Source: Herbaspirillum sp. RV1423
GTDB taxonomy: Bacteria; Pseudomonadota; Gammaproteobacteria; Burkholderiales; Burkholderiaceae_D
DNA: 64,000 bases
NCBI RefSeq assembly: GCF_000577615.1
Contig: NZ_CBXX010000004.1
Span: 1 to 64,000 of the forward strand
Direction of reading: 5' to 3'
The notes below the pieces were generated by a model. It was not told where the DNA came from. It searched no databases and worked only from the letters and a program-made list of their open reading frames with translations. This document shows positions 8,297-18,280 of the stretch, in pieces (position 1 is the first letter of the stretch; every line of letters begins with the position of its first letter). The position numbers and the translations under genes were made by a program.

Positions 8297-10276
8297 TTAG
8301 TGCTCGGCCTGCAACTCTGCAACCAACTCCTCCCTGGTCGCAGCGGTGTAGTCATCTCGCTTAAGCTTGAGGTTGTCGAGCATGAAGCCGTGCGTCAGCT
8401 CAAAGCCATCAAGCAGCGTGTACCAGTTCATGACGTATAGCTTCATGCGCGGATCATCAGTCACGAGGCCCGGGTCGTTGCGCAAGACATGAGCGTTCAA
8501 CCGACTAGTGATGATGGAGTCCGCAGAGGAAATCTGGCGCCCAAGGAGGATAAGCTCAAAGTGCATCTTCTCCGACTTGAACTGTGGCTCGCTAGCGATG
8601 ATTTCCGCGTAGTCCTCAAGCTGCCGAAGGTGCTTCTTGTTGAGCGATATTGCCGGCCGCTTTATCTCCACCACGATGCATTTGTAGACCCTGTTCCCCA
8701 ACGAATCAAAGGCTGGGAATTTTCGTGCCATGAAGAGGTCAACTTGCCGCTGTGCACCGGGGAAATCTGCCTCCTCATCGACGTCTTCCATGCTCAGCGG
8801 CGACCGTGCCATGACCTCGTCCCGCATGCGGCGAACAATCTTGGCGAAGGTGTCCTCCTCCGCGCCTATGGTCTCATAGCGCGGCCCGAACAGCCATGTG
8901 TTGCTCTCGATGATCTTTTGCAGGTCAGGCGTCTCAAGGACCTCGCGGTAGTGCTCGTTCATCACGTACCGCAGTTGCTGTACCGCGTTAGCTCGTCGTT
9001 GCAGTACCTCGATGCTCGCGACAATATTCTCGAGCGTCGTTCGATGCAGTTGCTTTGCTAGGTCTTGCATCGACTTCGCATCGAGGTCGAGCGCGCCTTC
9101 GAGCACCTCAAACAGGGCATCGTTCTCGTTTGAGACGGCGAGCCTATCTAGAAGTCGAATGATGAGCTTCGCCTGCTTCTTGGTGGTGTTGTGGAAGACA
9201 CGCGGTTCAGCGATGTAGATGTTCCGCACCAACTCGCGGGTATGCTGGTGCCGCCATACTTTCTCCGTGTCATCCATTCCCGCGTAGCTCGGAAAGTAGC
9301 CTTCATCTTCGTAGACCTGCACCACTTCCTCGGCTCGCTTGCGCAGGAAATCGTCGTAGACGGACTGACTCAAGCGGTCAAGCTGTGACTTGAATTTCTT
9401 CCACGTTGGCGATGCCGGCGTGTGCGCTTCCGGAGTCAGCAAATCCTGCTCTTTCGAGAAAGTATCAGCCCATGCAGATATCACGCATATGCTGGTGAAA
9501 AAGTTGGGCTTCTGGTTTAACGAACTTAGCAATTTGTAGACCGGTGCACCACTGGAATTGAGCAGGTATAGGTATGACTTCTCCGAGGTGGGCCGTTGCT
9601 CCCAGCGAATCACTTGGACCTGGAATACAACGTCGTCGGCCAAAATTTCCTTCTGAACTGCTTCATGTTTCGGAACCAGAAGGGGAACTCCGTTCAGTAC
9701 CACCTGTTTCACCGGATGCACGGCAAGATACCACCCAAACTCGACGGAGAACTTCTCGCGAAGCTCATCCAACTCCGGCAGAGCGCCTGTGAAATGCGTG
9801 AGCTCCACTAGAGTGCCCTTTCCTTGCGTCAGCAGCTCCAGCTTTTGCTCGGACCTCTCCAGAAGCCGCCCTTCAAAATCTTTGATGGTCGACTCGGTGA
9901 CGTCGATTACGGCATCGACGTTGTTGAACCTAGTGAACCATGATGCGTTGCGGCAAAGCAGATGGAACGCGAGGCGCCCGCGACCATGCTCTCCCTTCAT
10001 CGAAAGGTTGGCCTTCTTCGCCGAGTCGTTGAAGCTACCGAACGTGTCGTTCAGGGTATCGAACTCTATGCCGTCACCGTTGTCCAGCACGACCACGCGC
10101 TCCACGCCGTGCATATCGTTCTCGACTACGGTGACGGATACGAAGCTCGCGGCAGCATCAAAGCCGTTCCAGACCAGCTCGAATAGAGGTTGCCAAGGCT
10201 CCGCATTCTTGAAGTGCTTCTTGATACCAGAATTGCCGATGGCGGCGCTGCCTTTGAAGACAGTATTCGTTTTCAT
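8297..10276 (-). CDS. GHKL ATPase fused to PD-(D/E)XK-type nuclease domain
   Basis: Protein of 659 residues. The ATG at 10276 is chosen because GGAGGA lies just upstream; a longer frame exists but lacks a ribosome site. The N-terminal GHKL (Hsp90/MutL/MORC-type) ATPase shows the N-box ELVWNGFDA (residue 33 on), DNGDGI (65-70) and the lid GEHGRGRLAF. The C-terminal part from about residue 460 reads like a Shedu/DUF4263-type nuclease: ESNTWLFGPRY, then QVDLFMAR and VVEIKRP (Asp and Glu-x-Lys, about residues 505-538). It is downstream of, and co-oriented with, the MORC/Z1/AIPR block with a 238-bp gap. It may be an extra effector of that system or a separate defence gene. Confidence 0.75.
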   Translation of the reverse strand: MKTNTVFKGSAAIGNSGIKKHFKNAEPWQPLFELVWNGFDAAASFVSVTVVENDMHGVERVVVLDNGDGIEFDTLNDTFGSFNDSAKKANLSMKGEHGRGRLAFHLLCRNASWFTRFNNVDAVIDVTESTIKDFEGRLLERSEQKLELLTQGKGTLVELTHFTGALPELDELREKFSVEFGWYLAVHPVKQVVLNGVPLLVPKHEAVQKEILADDVVFQVQVIRWEQRPTSEKSYLYLLNSSGAPVYKLLSSLNQKPNFFTSICVISAWADTFSKEQDLLTPEAHTPASPTWKKFKSQLDRLSQSVYDDFLRKRAEEVVQVYEDEGYFPSYAGMDDTEKVWRHQHTRELVRNIYIAEPRVFHNTTKKQAKLIIRLLDRLAVSNENDALFEVLEGALDLDAKSMQDLAKQLHRTTLENIVASIEVLQRRANAVQQLRYVMNEHYREVLETPDLQKIIESNTWLFGPRYETIGAEEDTFAKIVRRMRDEVMARSPLSMEDVDEEADFPGAQRQVDLFMARKFPAFDSLGNRVYKCIVVEIKRPAISLNKKHLRQLEDYAEIIASEPQFKSEKMHFELILLGRQISSADSIITSRLNAHVLRNDPGLVTDDPRMKLYVMNWYTLLDGFELTHGFMLDNLKLKRDDYTAATREELVAELQAEH

Positions 10277-10514
10277 ACGCTCCTCCGTCATATTTTGGAC
10301 GATTTTTACATACCTCCTCGGGATGAAGCGAGGCCGCTTCCAGCTTGAAACAGTCAACCAAGAAAAAGTGCTAACCGACTGCTTCTGGCCGAATACGAAC
10401 TAGCCCGACTAGCAGTCTTTGTAAGGTCAAGTCTGAGCTACAACAGATCAAGCTTAATCGAGTACAACCAACACCTAGGATTTTTGTCAAAGATCTTGAG
10501 GTCTTACTCATTCA

Positions 10515-12596
10515 CTACGATCCATAATCTTTTATTAGGGCCAGTCCCTCCGCTTTTCCCTTAGCCAAGACATCAAGAAGGACAATGCACTGTTTCTCGG
10601 TTGGAATCTTTGTCGGTATCTGCATGGCCACCTTGAGCACTCCTGCTTCCTTCGGCATTAGAAGCCCTTTCTGCAATAGCAATTGGTGGACTCTGGCCCA
10701 CTCCAAGGCAGGTATCGCTACTACTTGTCGTTGAGCCTCAATGCCGTCGTCTACCCTTTGTATTTGCTTCGCAGTTCGTATGGTAGCGACCTGATCATCG
10801 AGCGGAACAAGGCAATCATAGAAGTCCGAAGACATGAGCTTTGCGATGGCTTCAGTACGAGTCTGTATCCTAGTCCAGCATGCGTCTCTTTTGCACCACT
10901 CGGAAATATTCGAAATACCCTGCGGTGGCCTGATGATGTCATCACCAACCACTGCCGATACTGTAACAATGGCACTTTCGAGCACCGAATCGATTCTCTG
11001 CGCATTCCAGATGACCAAGAAATCGATGCTCTCTTTTCTGCTCTTCGTAATCTCTCCAAGCACTGCCAACGTATAGGCCACGATGTTGGCCCGATATCCG
11101 CCGTTATACCAAGGTTGTGCAGAAACGATGCGTTCCGCAGACCGGAAGATCAAGCCGCGCGCAACAGCTCTCTTGAAATAGAATTCATTAAATGTGTCGG
11201 ACGATTTTTCCCACTCACTACCAATTCGTGCGGCATATTGCGCAAAATTCTTTTGAGAACCGAGATTCACCCACTTTGGGTGGTCATCCCAAACGTTCTC
11301 AAACTTCGCAAGATCCGTCTTCGTGAACATTTGCGGCTTGGGATGCTCCACCTTGAAACGACGCTGTTCAGCAGGAGTGAGTTTCGACTGCGCATCGGCA
11401 TATTGACCGCGCGCACGTTCGTAGAACCATCGTGTTTCGCGCTGCGCTCCGTTCTCCGCCGGAGCCCAGATACGCCGAGAAAAACCTTCCATCCGCACAT
11501 GAAATGGATGGTTCGAGAAAAAATCGGCGGCGTTCACCCGATTCTGGGTGTTGGCGTACTCCGAAATTCTTTGAACGACAGTTTCACCCTGCTGGCTATC
11601 AATAACGGACAGTTTCATTTGAACGAATATTTGCGAAAGATCCGCCTTGTCACGCTTCCGGGTGTGGAACAGTGATGCTGTTGTTTGCCCTCCATTGACA
11701 ACCTGGAGATCAACAACTCTCGTGATTGCAAGACCAGAGTCCGTTATTTTGGTTTCGACATTCTGTGCAGTAGCCGTAATTCCATTGTTATAGGCAAAAA
11801 ACATTCCCGGTTCGTTCAAAATCGTTGTTCTTATTCCCTTATTCACATTGCCACGGGCTTGCAAGAATGTTCGGACGTTTTGTTCGAGCAGTCGTGCTCC
11901 GAATTTTTCATATAGAGTCCCCAATACTTCGGCAGGCATGACCATGAGATAGGACTGATACGCATCGGTCCCCAGATGCGCAGGAAGACAGGCAATTCCC
12001 CTGCCAAACATCTGCTCGAAGTCCAGATCGAGCGGTTCCTTGTGACTACGCGAACTTCGCTGACGATGGAGTCGTGAGAGATCCCAAATTTGATGAGTGG
12101 TAGGAATACCTGCCACTTCAGTATCCTGAAGAACTTGGATTTTTTCGCTGAGCGTGCGTTCGGAGAAAAGAACCAGGTTAATTTGGCTGATAACATCACT
12201 ACGATCGCCAATCTGTCTGGCGAGGCCATACTCCGGCGAGGTGACTTCCAATTCGCCAGCCAAATTCTTGTTGGCGCTAGCTTCAAAGAAATTTGTGACA
12301 CGCTTAAATGCCGCGTCCACTTCGGTCTTGCCTAGGGATGCCAGTTCACTACGGGAGTCAAAGTCCGCGATGAAAAGATCCAAGGCGCCCTCGTCATTGA
12401 ACCAGTAACCGTCCACTCGCATACCGCGCTGTGCACGGAAATGGCAGAATTCGAACCCTTCCGCGAAGCCCGTCTCGATAAGCTCGTTCGCGACTGTCTC
12501 CATGAACTCAGAAAGCTGAAAAGCGCCATTGGCATGGGCACCTGCCAGCAATTCCTGACGGAAGTCGTGGAAGAATTCCTCTCTGGTCTGCTCCAT
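10515..12596 (-). CDS. AIPR family protein (abortive infection/phage resistance)
   Basis: Protein of 693 residues. The ATG at 12596 overlaps the stop of the preceding gene (TGATG), so translation is coupled. Diagnostic AIPR motifs are present: FFAYNNGITATA around residue 270 and LQVVNGGQTTASLF around residue 305, followed by the long helical C-terminal half. AIPR proteins were first linked to abortive phage resistance and are regular partners of MORC/Z1 restriction-like loci. Enzymatic activity is not established. It is the last of four tightly packed genes transcribed leftward from 17689. Confidence 0.85.
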   Translation of the reverse strand: MEQTREEFFHDFRQELLAGAHANGAFQLSEFMETVANELIETGFAEGFEFCHFRAQRGMRVDGYWFNDEGALDLFIADFDSRSELASLGKTEVDAAFKRVTNFFEASANKNLAGELEVTSPEYGLARQIGDRSDVISQINLVLFSERTLSEKIQVLQDTEVAGIPTTHQIWDLSRLHRQRSSRSHKEPLDLDFEQMFGRGIACLPAHLGTDAYQSYLMVMPAEVLGTLYEKFGARLLEQNVRTFLQARGNVNKGIRTTILNEPGMFFAYNNGITATAQNVETKITDSGLAITRVVDLQVVNGGQTTASLFHTRKRDKADLSQIFVQMKLSVIDSQQGETVVQRISEYANTQNRVNAADFFSNHPFHVRMEGFSRRIWAPAENGAQRETRWFYERARGQYADAQSKLTPAEQRRFKVEHPKPQMFTKTDLAKFENVWDDHPKWVNLGSQKNFAQYAARIGSEWEKSSDTFNEFYFKRAVARGLIFRSAERIVSAQPWYNGGYRANIVAYTLAVLGEITKSRKESIDFLVIWNAQRIDSVLESAIVTVSAVVGDDIIRPPQGISNISEWCKRDACWTRIQTRTEAIAKLMSSDFYDCLVPLDDQVATIRTAKQIQRVDDGIEAQRQVVAIPALEWARVHQLLLQKGLLMPKEAGVLKVAMQIPTKIPTEKQCIVLLDVLAKGKAEGLALIKDYGS

Positions 12597-13564
12597 CACA
12601 TCTCCTCGAAGACGACTGCGCCGTCACATTCGAAGGGCTCGAGCGTTTCGAGTCTGATGTCGTAAGCTACGCTAGCAATCCCTGTCGGCAGTTGTGATCG
12701 CATGAGACGCGGGAATCCGTTGCCGACACGATAGCTGCGCACGTTGCTGACGACGAATCGTGGCTGGTCATAGTCAGGAAGTGGTGCGTAACCATACGCG
12801 ACCAGTTTTCGGTCGAAGGCCTCGACGGCCCCTGCTTCGCTGAGACGCGCATGCACTGAAGTCACGATCTCATTGAGCGAACAGGCGCCTGTCGCATCGG
12901 TCAGACTACTCAGTCGGTATATACGCAAGAACAGCGCATCGTTCAGTGATTCGAGCTGATCTTCGGACGAAATACGGACGGTACTTCTCTCCGCACCTGA
13001 AAGAGATTTAATCTCGACGGCCGTGTTGCCAAAAATGAAATCTTGATGCGATCTCTCTGGTCCGAGCCAAGCTTCGACTGCGGCATTGCTGGACATTCTT
13101 CCATCGCTCAGTTCCAGCAGGAAGGTGATTTCAGCAAAGAGGCCGCGAACGTCCTCGGCTGAAAGATGCTGACTGCGCCCGGCCAGAAAGGTCTTCCATC
13201 GACGGACATGTGCCAGCGAAACTGCAAGTGAACTAGCCGAATCAGTGGCATGCACGAGCGAGGAAGCAAGTGTACGGCAGAGTCCCTCGAAGAGATCGCG
13301 ATCTACCTGTCTTTCAAGAGCGAGAACTAAACGCTGCGCCCCCTTATCCCCTAGACGAAGATCTATATCAATACCGTTCACCGTGACTGCATTTTTTCTA
13401 TACTGGGCCGCATGGTCACCTTGAAGTTCCACAATAAACAAGCAGGCACCGTCGGCATCACGCCCCCAGAAACACGGAACGACCGTGTCTCCAGCAATTT
13501 GGCGGACATTGAAGTCGGAGCCAGGAACGGTGATGTCATCCCATGGTGAGGACTCAGGCATCAT
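12596..13564 (-). CDS. PD-(D/E)XK motif protein (DUF4420-like)
   Basis: Protein of 322 residues, ATG at 13564 behind a GAGGAGGAGG box. Its start lies 11 bases inside the end of the Z1 gene. The core shows RGLFAEITFLLEL (conserved Glu near residue 140), then a beta-hairpin with HQDFIFGNTAVEIKSL (Asp near 180, Glu-x-Lys near 188-190). This is the classical PD-(D/E)XK nuclease signature. Members of this family are companions of Z1 and GHKL proteins in restriction-like systems, where they are the likely DNA-cleaving subunit. Function is inferred from motif and context. Confidence 0.8.
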   Translation of the reverse strand: MMPESSPWDDITVPGSDFNVRQIAGDTVVPCFWGRDADGACLFIVELQGDHAAQYRKNAVTVNGIDIDLRLGDKGAQRLVLALERQVDRDLFEGLCRTLASSLVHATDSASSLAVSLAHVRRWKTFLAGRSQHLSAEDVRGLFAEITFLLELSDGRMSSNAAVEAWLGPERSHQDFIFGNTAVEIKSLSGAERSTVRISSEDQLESLNDALFLRIYRLSSLTDATGACSLNEIVTSVHARLSEAGAVEAFDRKLVAYGYAPLPDYDQPRFVVSNVRSYRVGNGFPRLMRSQLPTGIASVAYDIRLETLEPFECDGAVVFEEM

Positions 13565-16214
13565 AGTCCTCCTCCTCGTCAGGATCATCGGCCGGACCCT
13601 GGATCTGCTTGAGCCACACTTTGTTCACGACAACGTTGATAGTTGTTAAATAATCTCCGTAGGGAAAACTGACACCAAATGCAGCAATCGGACCGATCAC
13701 CGATTCACCCTTGGGCTCCAAACTATGGATCATGAGAAGCGGCTTGTTACGGACCATACGGTAATGTGTGTCCGATACCGCTCCTGTGCCATCTTTGCCG
13801 ACAGCCAGGGCCTCTGCCTCTCTAAGTTGTGGGTCACTAAGTCCAAGCCTCTCATCGCCACGTGAAGCAACCCTGTCCTTGTTCAAGTGCCACGATGTGC
13901 CTTCCGGCTGCCCCTCGCCAACGGCGCGAACCTGATTTCTCAGAGTGAATGGACTTTCGCCGCCCAATCCGCCTACCGGGGAAATTAACAGAACATCAGC
14001 CAGCGGACGTTTCGCCGCAATCCGTTCAAGATAACTCACAACAGATGACTTCGTACCTGCAAAGGACGAATGGCATTCGAATCGAGTAAGAAATTCATCG
14101 ATTATCTTGACTGGCACATCTTTGAAGATGCACCCCTTTTCTATTGGTGTTTCCGGTCTTCCCCCGAAACCATTCCGCCAGTAATCTGCTATCAACTCGA
14201 AGTTTTTGGCATTCACACCCAGATCAGTGGAGACGATGTAGCTCTCCCGCAGTCTCCCGCTAAAACTCTGTTCGACTGTGAGTTCTTGACCAGACCGCAT
14301 CTTGTTGGCCGCAGTTATCAGCAGACTGTCAGGATGTGAGCGTACATAAAGGCCAAAGTCCTGTGGGCTGAGCTTATCGCGCCGCATTCGCTTAACCTGC
14401 TGCACGAGCTCTTCGGCGGCATCAGCGATATGAGAATACCAGTTGATGGAATCTCGTGATAGGTGAACCCGACACAAATCTTCGAATCCCGGCCGATAAC
14501 CAAACCACCGGCCCATCTGCATGAGGGCGTCGTACATTCTTGTGTTGCGATACATGTAGCTGACAGTAAGTCCCTCGATAGTCAGGCCACGTGAAAGACT
14601 TAGGCCGCCGACTGCGACCGCAGTCAATCCGATACCTTCCTTTTCATACCGTGCGTAGTCGAGCACCTCATCACTTTTGCTATTGATGACATAAAGATGG
14701 AGATGCTCGAAAACTTTGTTGAGTTCAATCTTCACCTTCTCCCAGGTGAAGCCAGCATCAGAATACTCTTCGTCAAAAACATTTTTCAGACTCTGCATGT
14801 AGATGTTTTTTGAGGAGATTTCTTCTGGCATCGCGTAGTTGGCGCGGACTGCTTCCCTGATCTTCTTTTCCCTTAGGCTCAAGAAGTCACGCACCGCCTT
14901 CTGCACTGGCACAAAACGCGATACGTTGACCATCATGGAGCAATGCTTCCCGGTTTGCCCACGGAGGTTTCGAATAGCACGAGCAATAATGAATTCATCG
15001 AGCGCACGATAGAGGCTGGGCGGTAATTCTTGGACGGGGTCGTCGCGCTTGTGCGCGAATGGGATAAGATCCTCGCAGTCGTCGATCGGTCTCAAGACTA
15101 ACTGACTTGTCTCTTCATTAAGGAAAACTTTCTCGGCACCGAAATATGTCGTTGGCGCGTCTAAGCAATAGATAAAGTCGCGTGGGAACAAATCTTCGCG
15201 TACATCAGGAAGATATGTGTCAGGATTGATAAATATATTCGCAAATGGTGTCGCCGTGTAACCTACATAGCAAGATTTCGCAAACAAACCGAGAATTTCT
15301 CGGATTTTTGCGTTGGTCTGTGTAGGGTCCAGATCCTCTTTGTTGGTATTAATTGATGCGTTGTCGGCCTCGTCATCTATCAACAACATTGGCACATCTG
15401 AAATCCGACCCGCATCCCCCGCATTTAACTCCTTAAGCCATTTGTGAAGTGACCTCAGAGTGGAAACATTCTTCTTTATAATGAAAATTACTGGCTTGCT
15501 AAAATCATTTATTTTCCAGCCACTATCGTCAGCGGTTTTCTTGGTAAAGTCTCCATTGATGTTGGTCACAGTAACCGGATGCGGATAACCTGGGGCAAGA
15601 CCTACACCAATATTCCGGCGATCCTTTGGATCACTTGATCGGCCGATAAACGCCTCGTCAATACGTTGTTGGGTCTGTTTGCGCAAGTTATTGTGAATAC
15701 CCGCAATGACGATAATAAACTTGTAGCCAGCATCGGCAGCGCGCGCAATCAAGCCGGTGTAGTTAGCCGTCTTTCCTGACTGCACATGGCCGATGACCAA
15801 TCCACGGCGGTTCCAAGCTGCACCTTCACTTAGTGGATCCTGTAGATGGCCAAGAATGCGAGTCGTCACATCGCTCAATGACTGGACCATTTGCGGAGGC
15901 CAGCCTTCGTTGCGAAGAAATTCCTCGTAGGCTTTTGCATAGGCCCAATTAACATCTTCGCGCTTGTGAACCCACTGGTCGTCATGGTCCGCATTGACAT
16001 CAACCAGTGACGTACCAGCACCCATGCTGGTTACAACAGAGATCCTCGCCTCGGAAATGATATTCCTGAGATCTCCCGTGTAACCAAAGATCGCAGCTAT
16101 TTGTTTTGCTTTCTCCTCCACCTGCTCGGGCGTCGGTATTTCGGTCATATTGCCAAGGCCCGAAATGAGTGCGTTGGCGATGTTTCGTTCTTCCGTAATG
16201 ACTTTAGTACTCAT
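13554..16214 (-). CDS. Z1 domain ATPase/helicase-like protein
   Basis: Protein of 886 residues; ATG overlaps the stop of the upstream GHKL gene by four bases (ATGA). Walker A is GHVQSGKTANYTGL (about residue 143). Walker B is MLLIDDEADNAS (about 281), followed by SCYVGYTATPFANIF, a superfamily II motif III. The second lobe has GGLSLSRGLTIEGL and MQMGRWFGYRPGF (motif VI with Arg finger). This is the Z1 family, a superfamily II ATPase found with MutL/MORC-like ATPases in restriction-modification-type loci. Probable role: ATP-driven DNA translocation or remodelling in the defence complex. Confidence 0.9.
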   Translation of the reverse strand: MSTKVITEERNIANALISGLGNMTEIPTPEQVEEKAKQIAAIFGYTGDLRNIISEARISVVTSMGAGTSLVDVNADHDDQWVHKREDVNWAYAKAYEEFLRNEGWPPQMVQSLSDVTTRILGHLQDPLSEGAAWNRRGLVIGHVQSGKTANYTGLIARAADAGYKFIIVIAGIHNNLRKQTQQRIDEAFIGRSSDPKDRRNIGVGLAPGYPHPVTVTNINGDFTKKTADDSGWKINDFSKPVIFIIKKNVSTLRSLHKWLKELNAGDAGRISDVPMLLIDDEADNASINTNKEDLDPTQTNAKIREILGLFAKSCYVGYTATPFANIFINPDTYLPDVREDLFPRDFIYCLDAPTTYFGAEKVFLNEETSQLVLRPIDDCEDLIPFAHKRDDPVQELPPSLYRALDEFIIARAIRNLRGQTGKHCSMMVNVSRFVPVQKAVRDFLSLREKKIREAVRANYAMPEEISSKNIYMQSLKNVFDEEYSDAGFTWEKVKIELNKVFEHLHLYVINSKSDEVLDYARYEKEGIGLTAVAVGGLSLSRGLTIEGLTVSYMYRNTRMYDALMQMGRWFGYRPGFEDLCRVHLSRDSINWYSHIADAAEELVQQVKRMRRDKLSPQDFGLYVRSHPDSLLITAANKMRSGQELTVEQSFSGRLRESYIVSTDLGVNAKNFELIADYWRNGFGGRPETPIEKGCIFKDVPVKIIDEFLTRFECHSSFAGTKSSVVSYLERIAAKRPLADVLLISPVGGLGGESPFTLRNQVRAVGEGQPEGTSWHLNKDRVASRGDERLGLSDPQLREAEALAVGKDGTGAVSDTHYRMVRNKPLLMIHSLEPKGESVIGPIAAFGVSFPYGDYLTTINVVVNKVWLKQIQGPADDPDEEEDYDA

Positions 16215-17689
16215 GCAAAAGCCTCGTTGATGAATTTTTCGGCCACTTCGATCTGGTCATCAAAAAGATGTGTCGAGAGTACGATCTGGAGAAAAGCATT
16301 CGGATCACCCGGCCCATCGCCAAAGAAAACCTGCTTGAGACTCTTCAGGCGATCCAGAGTCTGACCTTCATCCACTGCCTTCTGATTGATCTCGCGTGGA
16401 TGAGTCGAGTAATCCGAATAGATCATTTCCACCGGCAGAGAGGCGGCGATCGAATCGAGCAGAACGCGAAGCAGACCTACATCCTCGGATGAGAGCCTTG
16501 TACCCAGCGACGCGACAAGCGGGTGCTGCCCATTGATTCCAAACCGGATGCCTTCATGATCGGCATAGCGTTCCCAGAATGGAGCTTCGCTTTCCTGAAA
16601 CAATTTTTGCCCACGACCCCGATGTACCGTTACGCTGCGAGCGGTAATCTTGGCGATAATCTGGCGTAAGCGCTCCCGCACCGCATGCGGCGGGCGGGCC
16701 CGTGATTTCTTGATGTCGATGGTCCAAGCTTCATCCAGACTGTTGGGAAAGTCGATTTGTACTCGTGCCAGTTTCGTGGCCTCGCCTTTCGGTACAAGCC
16801 TGAACCAGTCGCCCCAAGCCATCAGGCGCCCATTTCGATATACATAGGCACCTTGGTTCGAGATGAAATCGCTGCGATCCTGATAGTAGTCATAGTCGGA
16901 TGTAGACAGACGACTGTGGTGTGGCAGCACGTAGGGCTGTAAGCGCACCTCCGCATCACCAATAGGGACGCGCTCTTCTGGAAGCAATTGGGTAGCTGGA
17001 TTTTTTCTACAAAAGGGATCAAATGCGGCGATTGGATGACCATTGATGCTGAGCGAAATCCTAAGATGTCCCTTGACCTCACCGGAGAGGAACCGATGAA
17101 AAACGAGAGATAGATGTCTGCGCACGGCTTCAAGCTTCTCGTTGACGATCTCGTCTCGACGATCCCCTGCCTCATCTTCCATCAATCGGTCGAGTTCTCT
17201 CCAGATGACGGCTGTACCTCGGCGACCGAGGTGCTCGACATACGGCAACGTCTTGATGTCCGCATCATCCAAGATGGACAGAATCCAGTCATCTGCGGCA
17301 TCAATGCGATCCAGGTTCCATTCTGCTCCACAAATGGAATCATCCTTTCTGCTCACGACTGTCAGCGAGCGACACTGAGAAAACGAGGCTGTCTTCAGAC
17401 CAAGGCCAAAGCGCCCAAGGTCCTGGGGCACCCGATACTGCTTGGGACTGTCGGTCCCGTGACGCATTGCAGCCAGCAACTCGCCCTCTCGCATTCCTTT
17501 TCCATTATCAAGAATGACCACCGCCGGATACTTACCAGACACATCGCAGATGATGTCGATGGTAGTTCCACCTGCAGAAATGCTGTTGTCGATCAGATCA
17601 GCGATGGCGGTCTCGAGCGAGTACCCAAGATCTCTCATCGATGCCGAAAGGCAGGCTGCGCTCGGTGGATGTCTGTATTCGCGAGCCAT
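16211..17689 (-). CDS. GHKL ATPase, MutL/MORC-like defence protein
   Basis: Protein of 492 residues and first gene of the leftward defence operon. The N-terminal GHKL fold is clear: N-box ETAIADLIDNSISAG (residues 26-40, Asn 35 for Mg), DNGKGM (61-66) and LGRFGLGLKTAS (91-102). Families of this type act as ATP-driven clamps on DNA, and prokaryotic MORC relatives were described from R-M loci with Z1 and AIPR partners. No nuclease motif is seen in its C-terminal half, so cleavage probably belongs to the neighbouring PD-(D/E)XK protein. Confidence 0.88.
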   Translation of the reverse strand: MAREYRHPPSAACLSASMRDLGYSLETAIADLIDNSISAGGTTIDIICDVSGKYPAVVILDNGKGMREGELLAAMRHGTDSPKQYRVPQDLGRFGLGLKTASFSQCRSLTVVSRKDDSICGAEWNLDRIDAADDWILSILDDADIKTLPYVEHLGRRGTAVIWRELDRLMEDEAGDRRDEIVNEKLEAVRRHLSLVFHRFLSGEVKGHLRISLSINGHPIAAFDPFCRKNPATQLLPEERVPIGDAEVRLQPYVLPHHSRLSTSDYDYYQDRSDFISNQGAYVYRNGRLMAWGDWFRLVPKGEATKLARVQIDFPNSLDEAWTIDIKKSRARPPHAVRERLRQIIAKITARSVTVHRGRGQKLFQESEAPFWERYADHEGIRFGINGQHPLVASLGTRLSSEDVGLLRVLLDSIAASLPVEMIYSDYSTHPREINQKAVDEGQTLDRLKSLKQVFFGDGPGDPNAFLQIVLSTHLFDDQIEVAEKFINEAFA

Positions 17690-17836
17690 CAGTTTTCCCC
17701 TGTGTATTATCGTAAATCGTCTTCATGCTAAGCTCTTAAGCGTCAATTCTGGCTTTCTCTCCATTCACTTGGATTGCTTGGCAGATGCGTGAGCTTACCG
17801 TTTCTAAACAAATTCTTGCAGCATGCCTTCAAGACC

Positions 17837-18280
17837 ATGCGTATTCCTACCACTCCCCAACGCAGCCGCATGATGTCGAGTATTCGTGGAAAGAATACAT
17901 GGCCGGAACGAACACTCCGTTCCCTTCTTTTCGCCAGAGGATTCCGGTATCGACTTCATGTGCGAAAGCTACCTGGCTCTCCCGACCTTGTATTCCCCAA
18001 GCACAAGGCTGTGATTTTCGTTCATGGCTGTTTCTGGCACCGACATGAAGGCTGCCGATATACAACCACCCCGAAGACCAACGAAGACTTCTGGCGGCAT
18101 AAATTCCAAGGGAATGTCGATCGCGACAGACGGCATGCAGGAATGCTCCTCGCTCTTGGATGGCGCGTGGGCGTAGTCTGGGAATGCGCCCTGAAGCATT
18201 CTCTCGAGAAAGCTACGCAAACGGTTGATGAGTGGTTGCATGGCAATGACGCTGTTCTGATAATTGGTCAAACTGATTAG
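17837..18280 (+). CDS. vsr: Very short patch repair endonuclease Vsr
   Basis: Protein of 147 residues from the ATG at 17837. Longer in-frame starts exist, but the family usually begins close to the RSRMMSSIRGKNT motif found here at residues 10-22. Catalytic features visible: GSPDLVFP (metal-binding Asp) and FVHGCFWHRH with Cys/His zinc ligands, then WECAL. Vsr nicks next to T:G mismatches that arise when a 5-methylcytosine made by the partner methyltransferase deaminates. It converges on the cytosine methyltransferase gene with a four-base overlap and is divergent from the GHKL gene. Confidence 0.92.
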   Translation: MRIPTTPQRSRMMSSIRGKNTWPERTLRSLLFARGFRYRLHVRKLPGSPDLVFPKHKAVIFVHGCFWHRHEGCRYTTTPKTNEDFWRHKFQGNVDRDRRHAGMLLALGWRVGVVWECALKHSLEKATQTVDEWLHGNDAVLIIGQTD

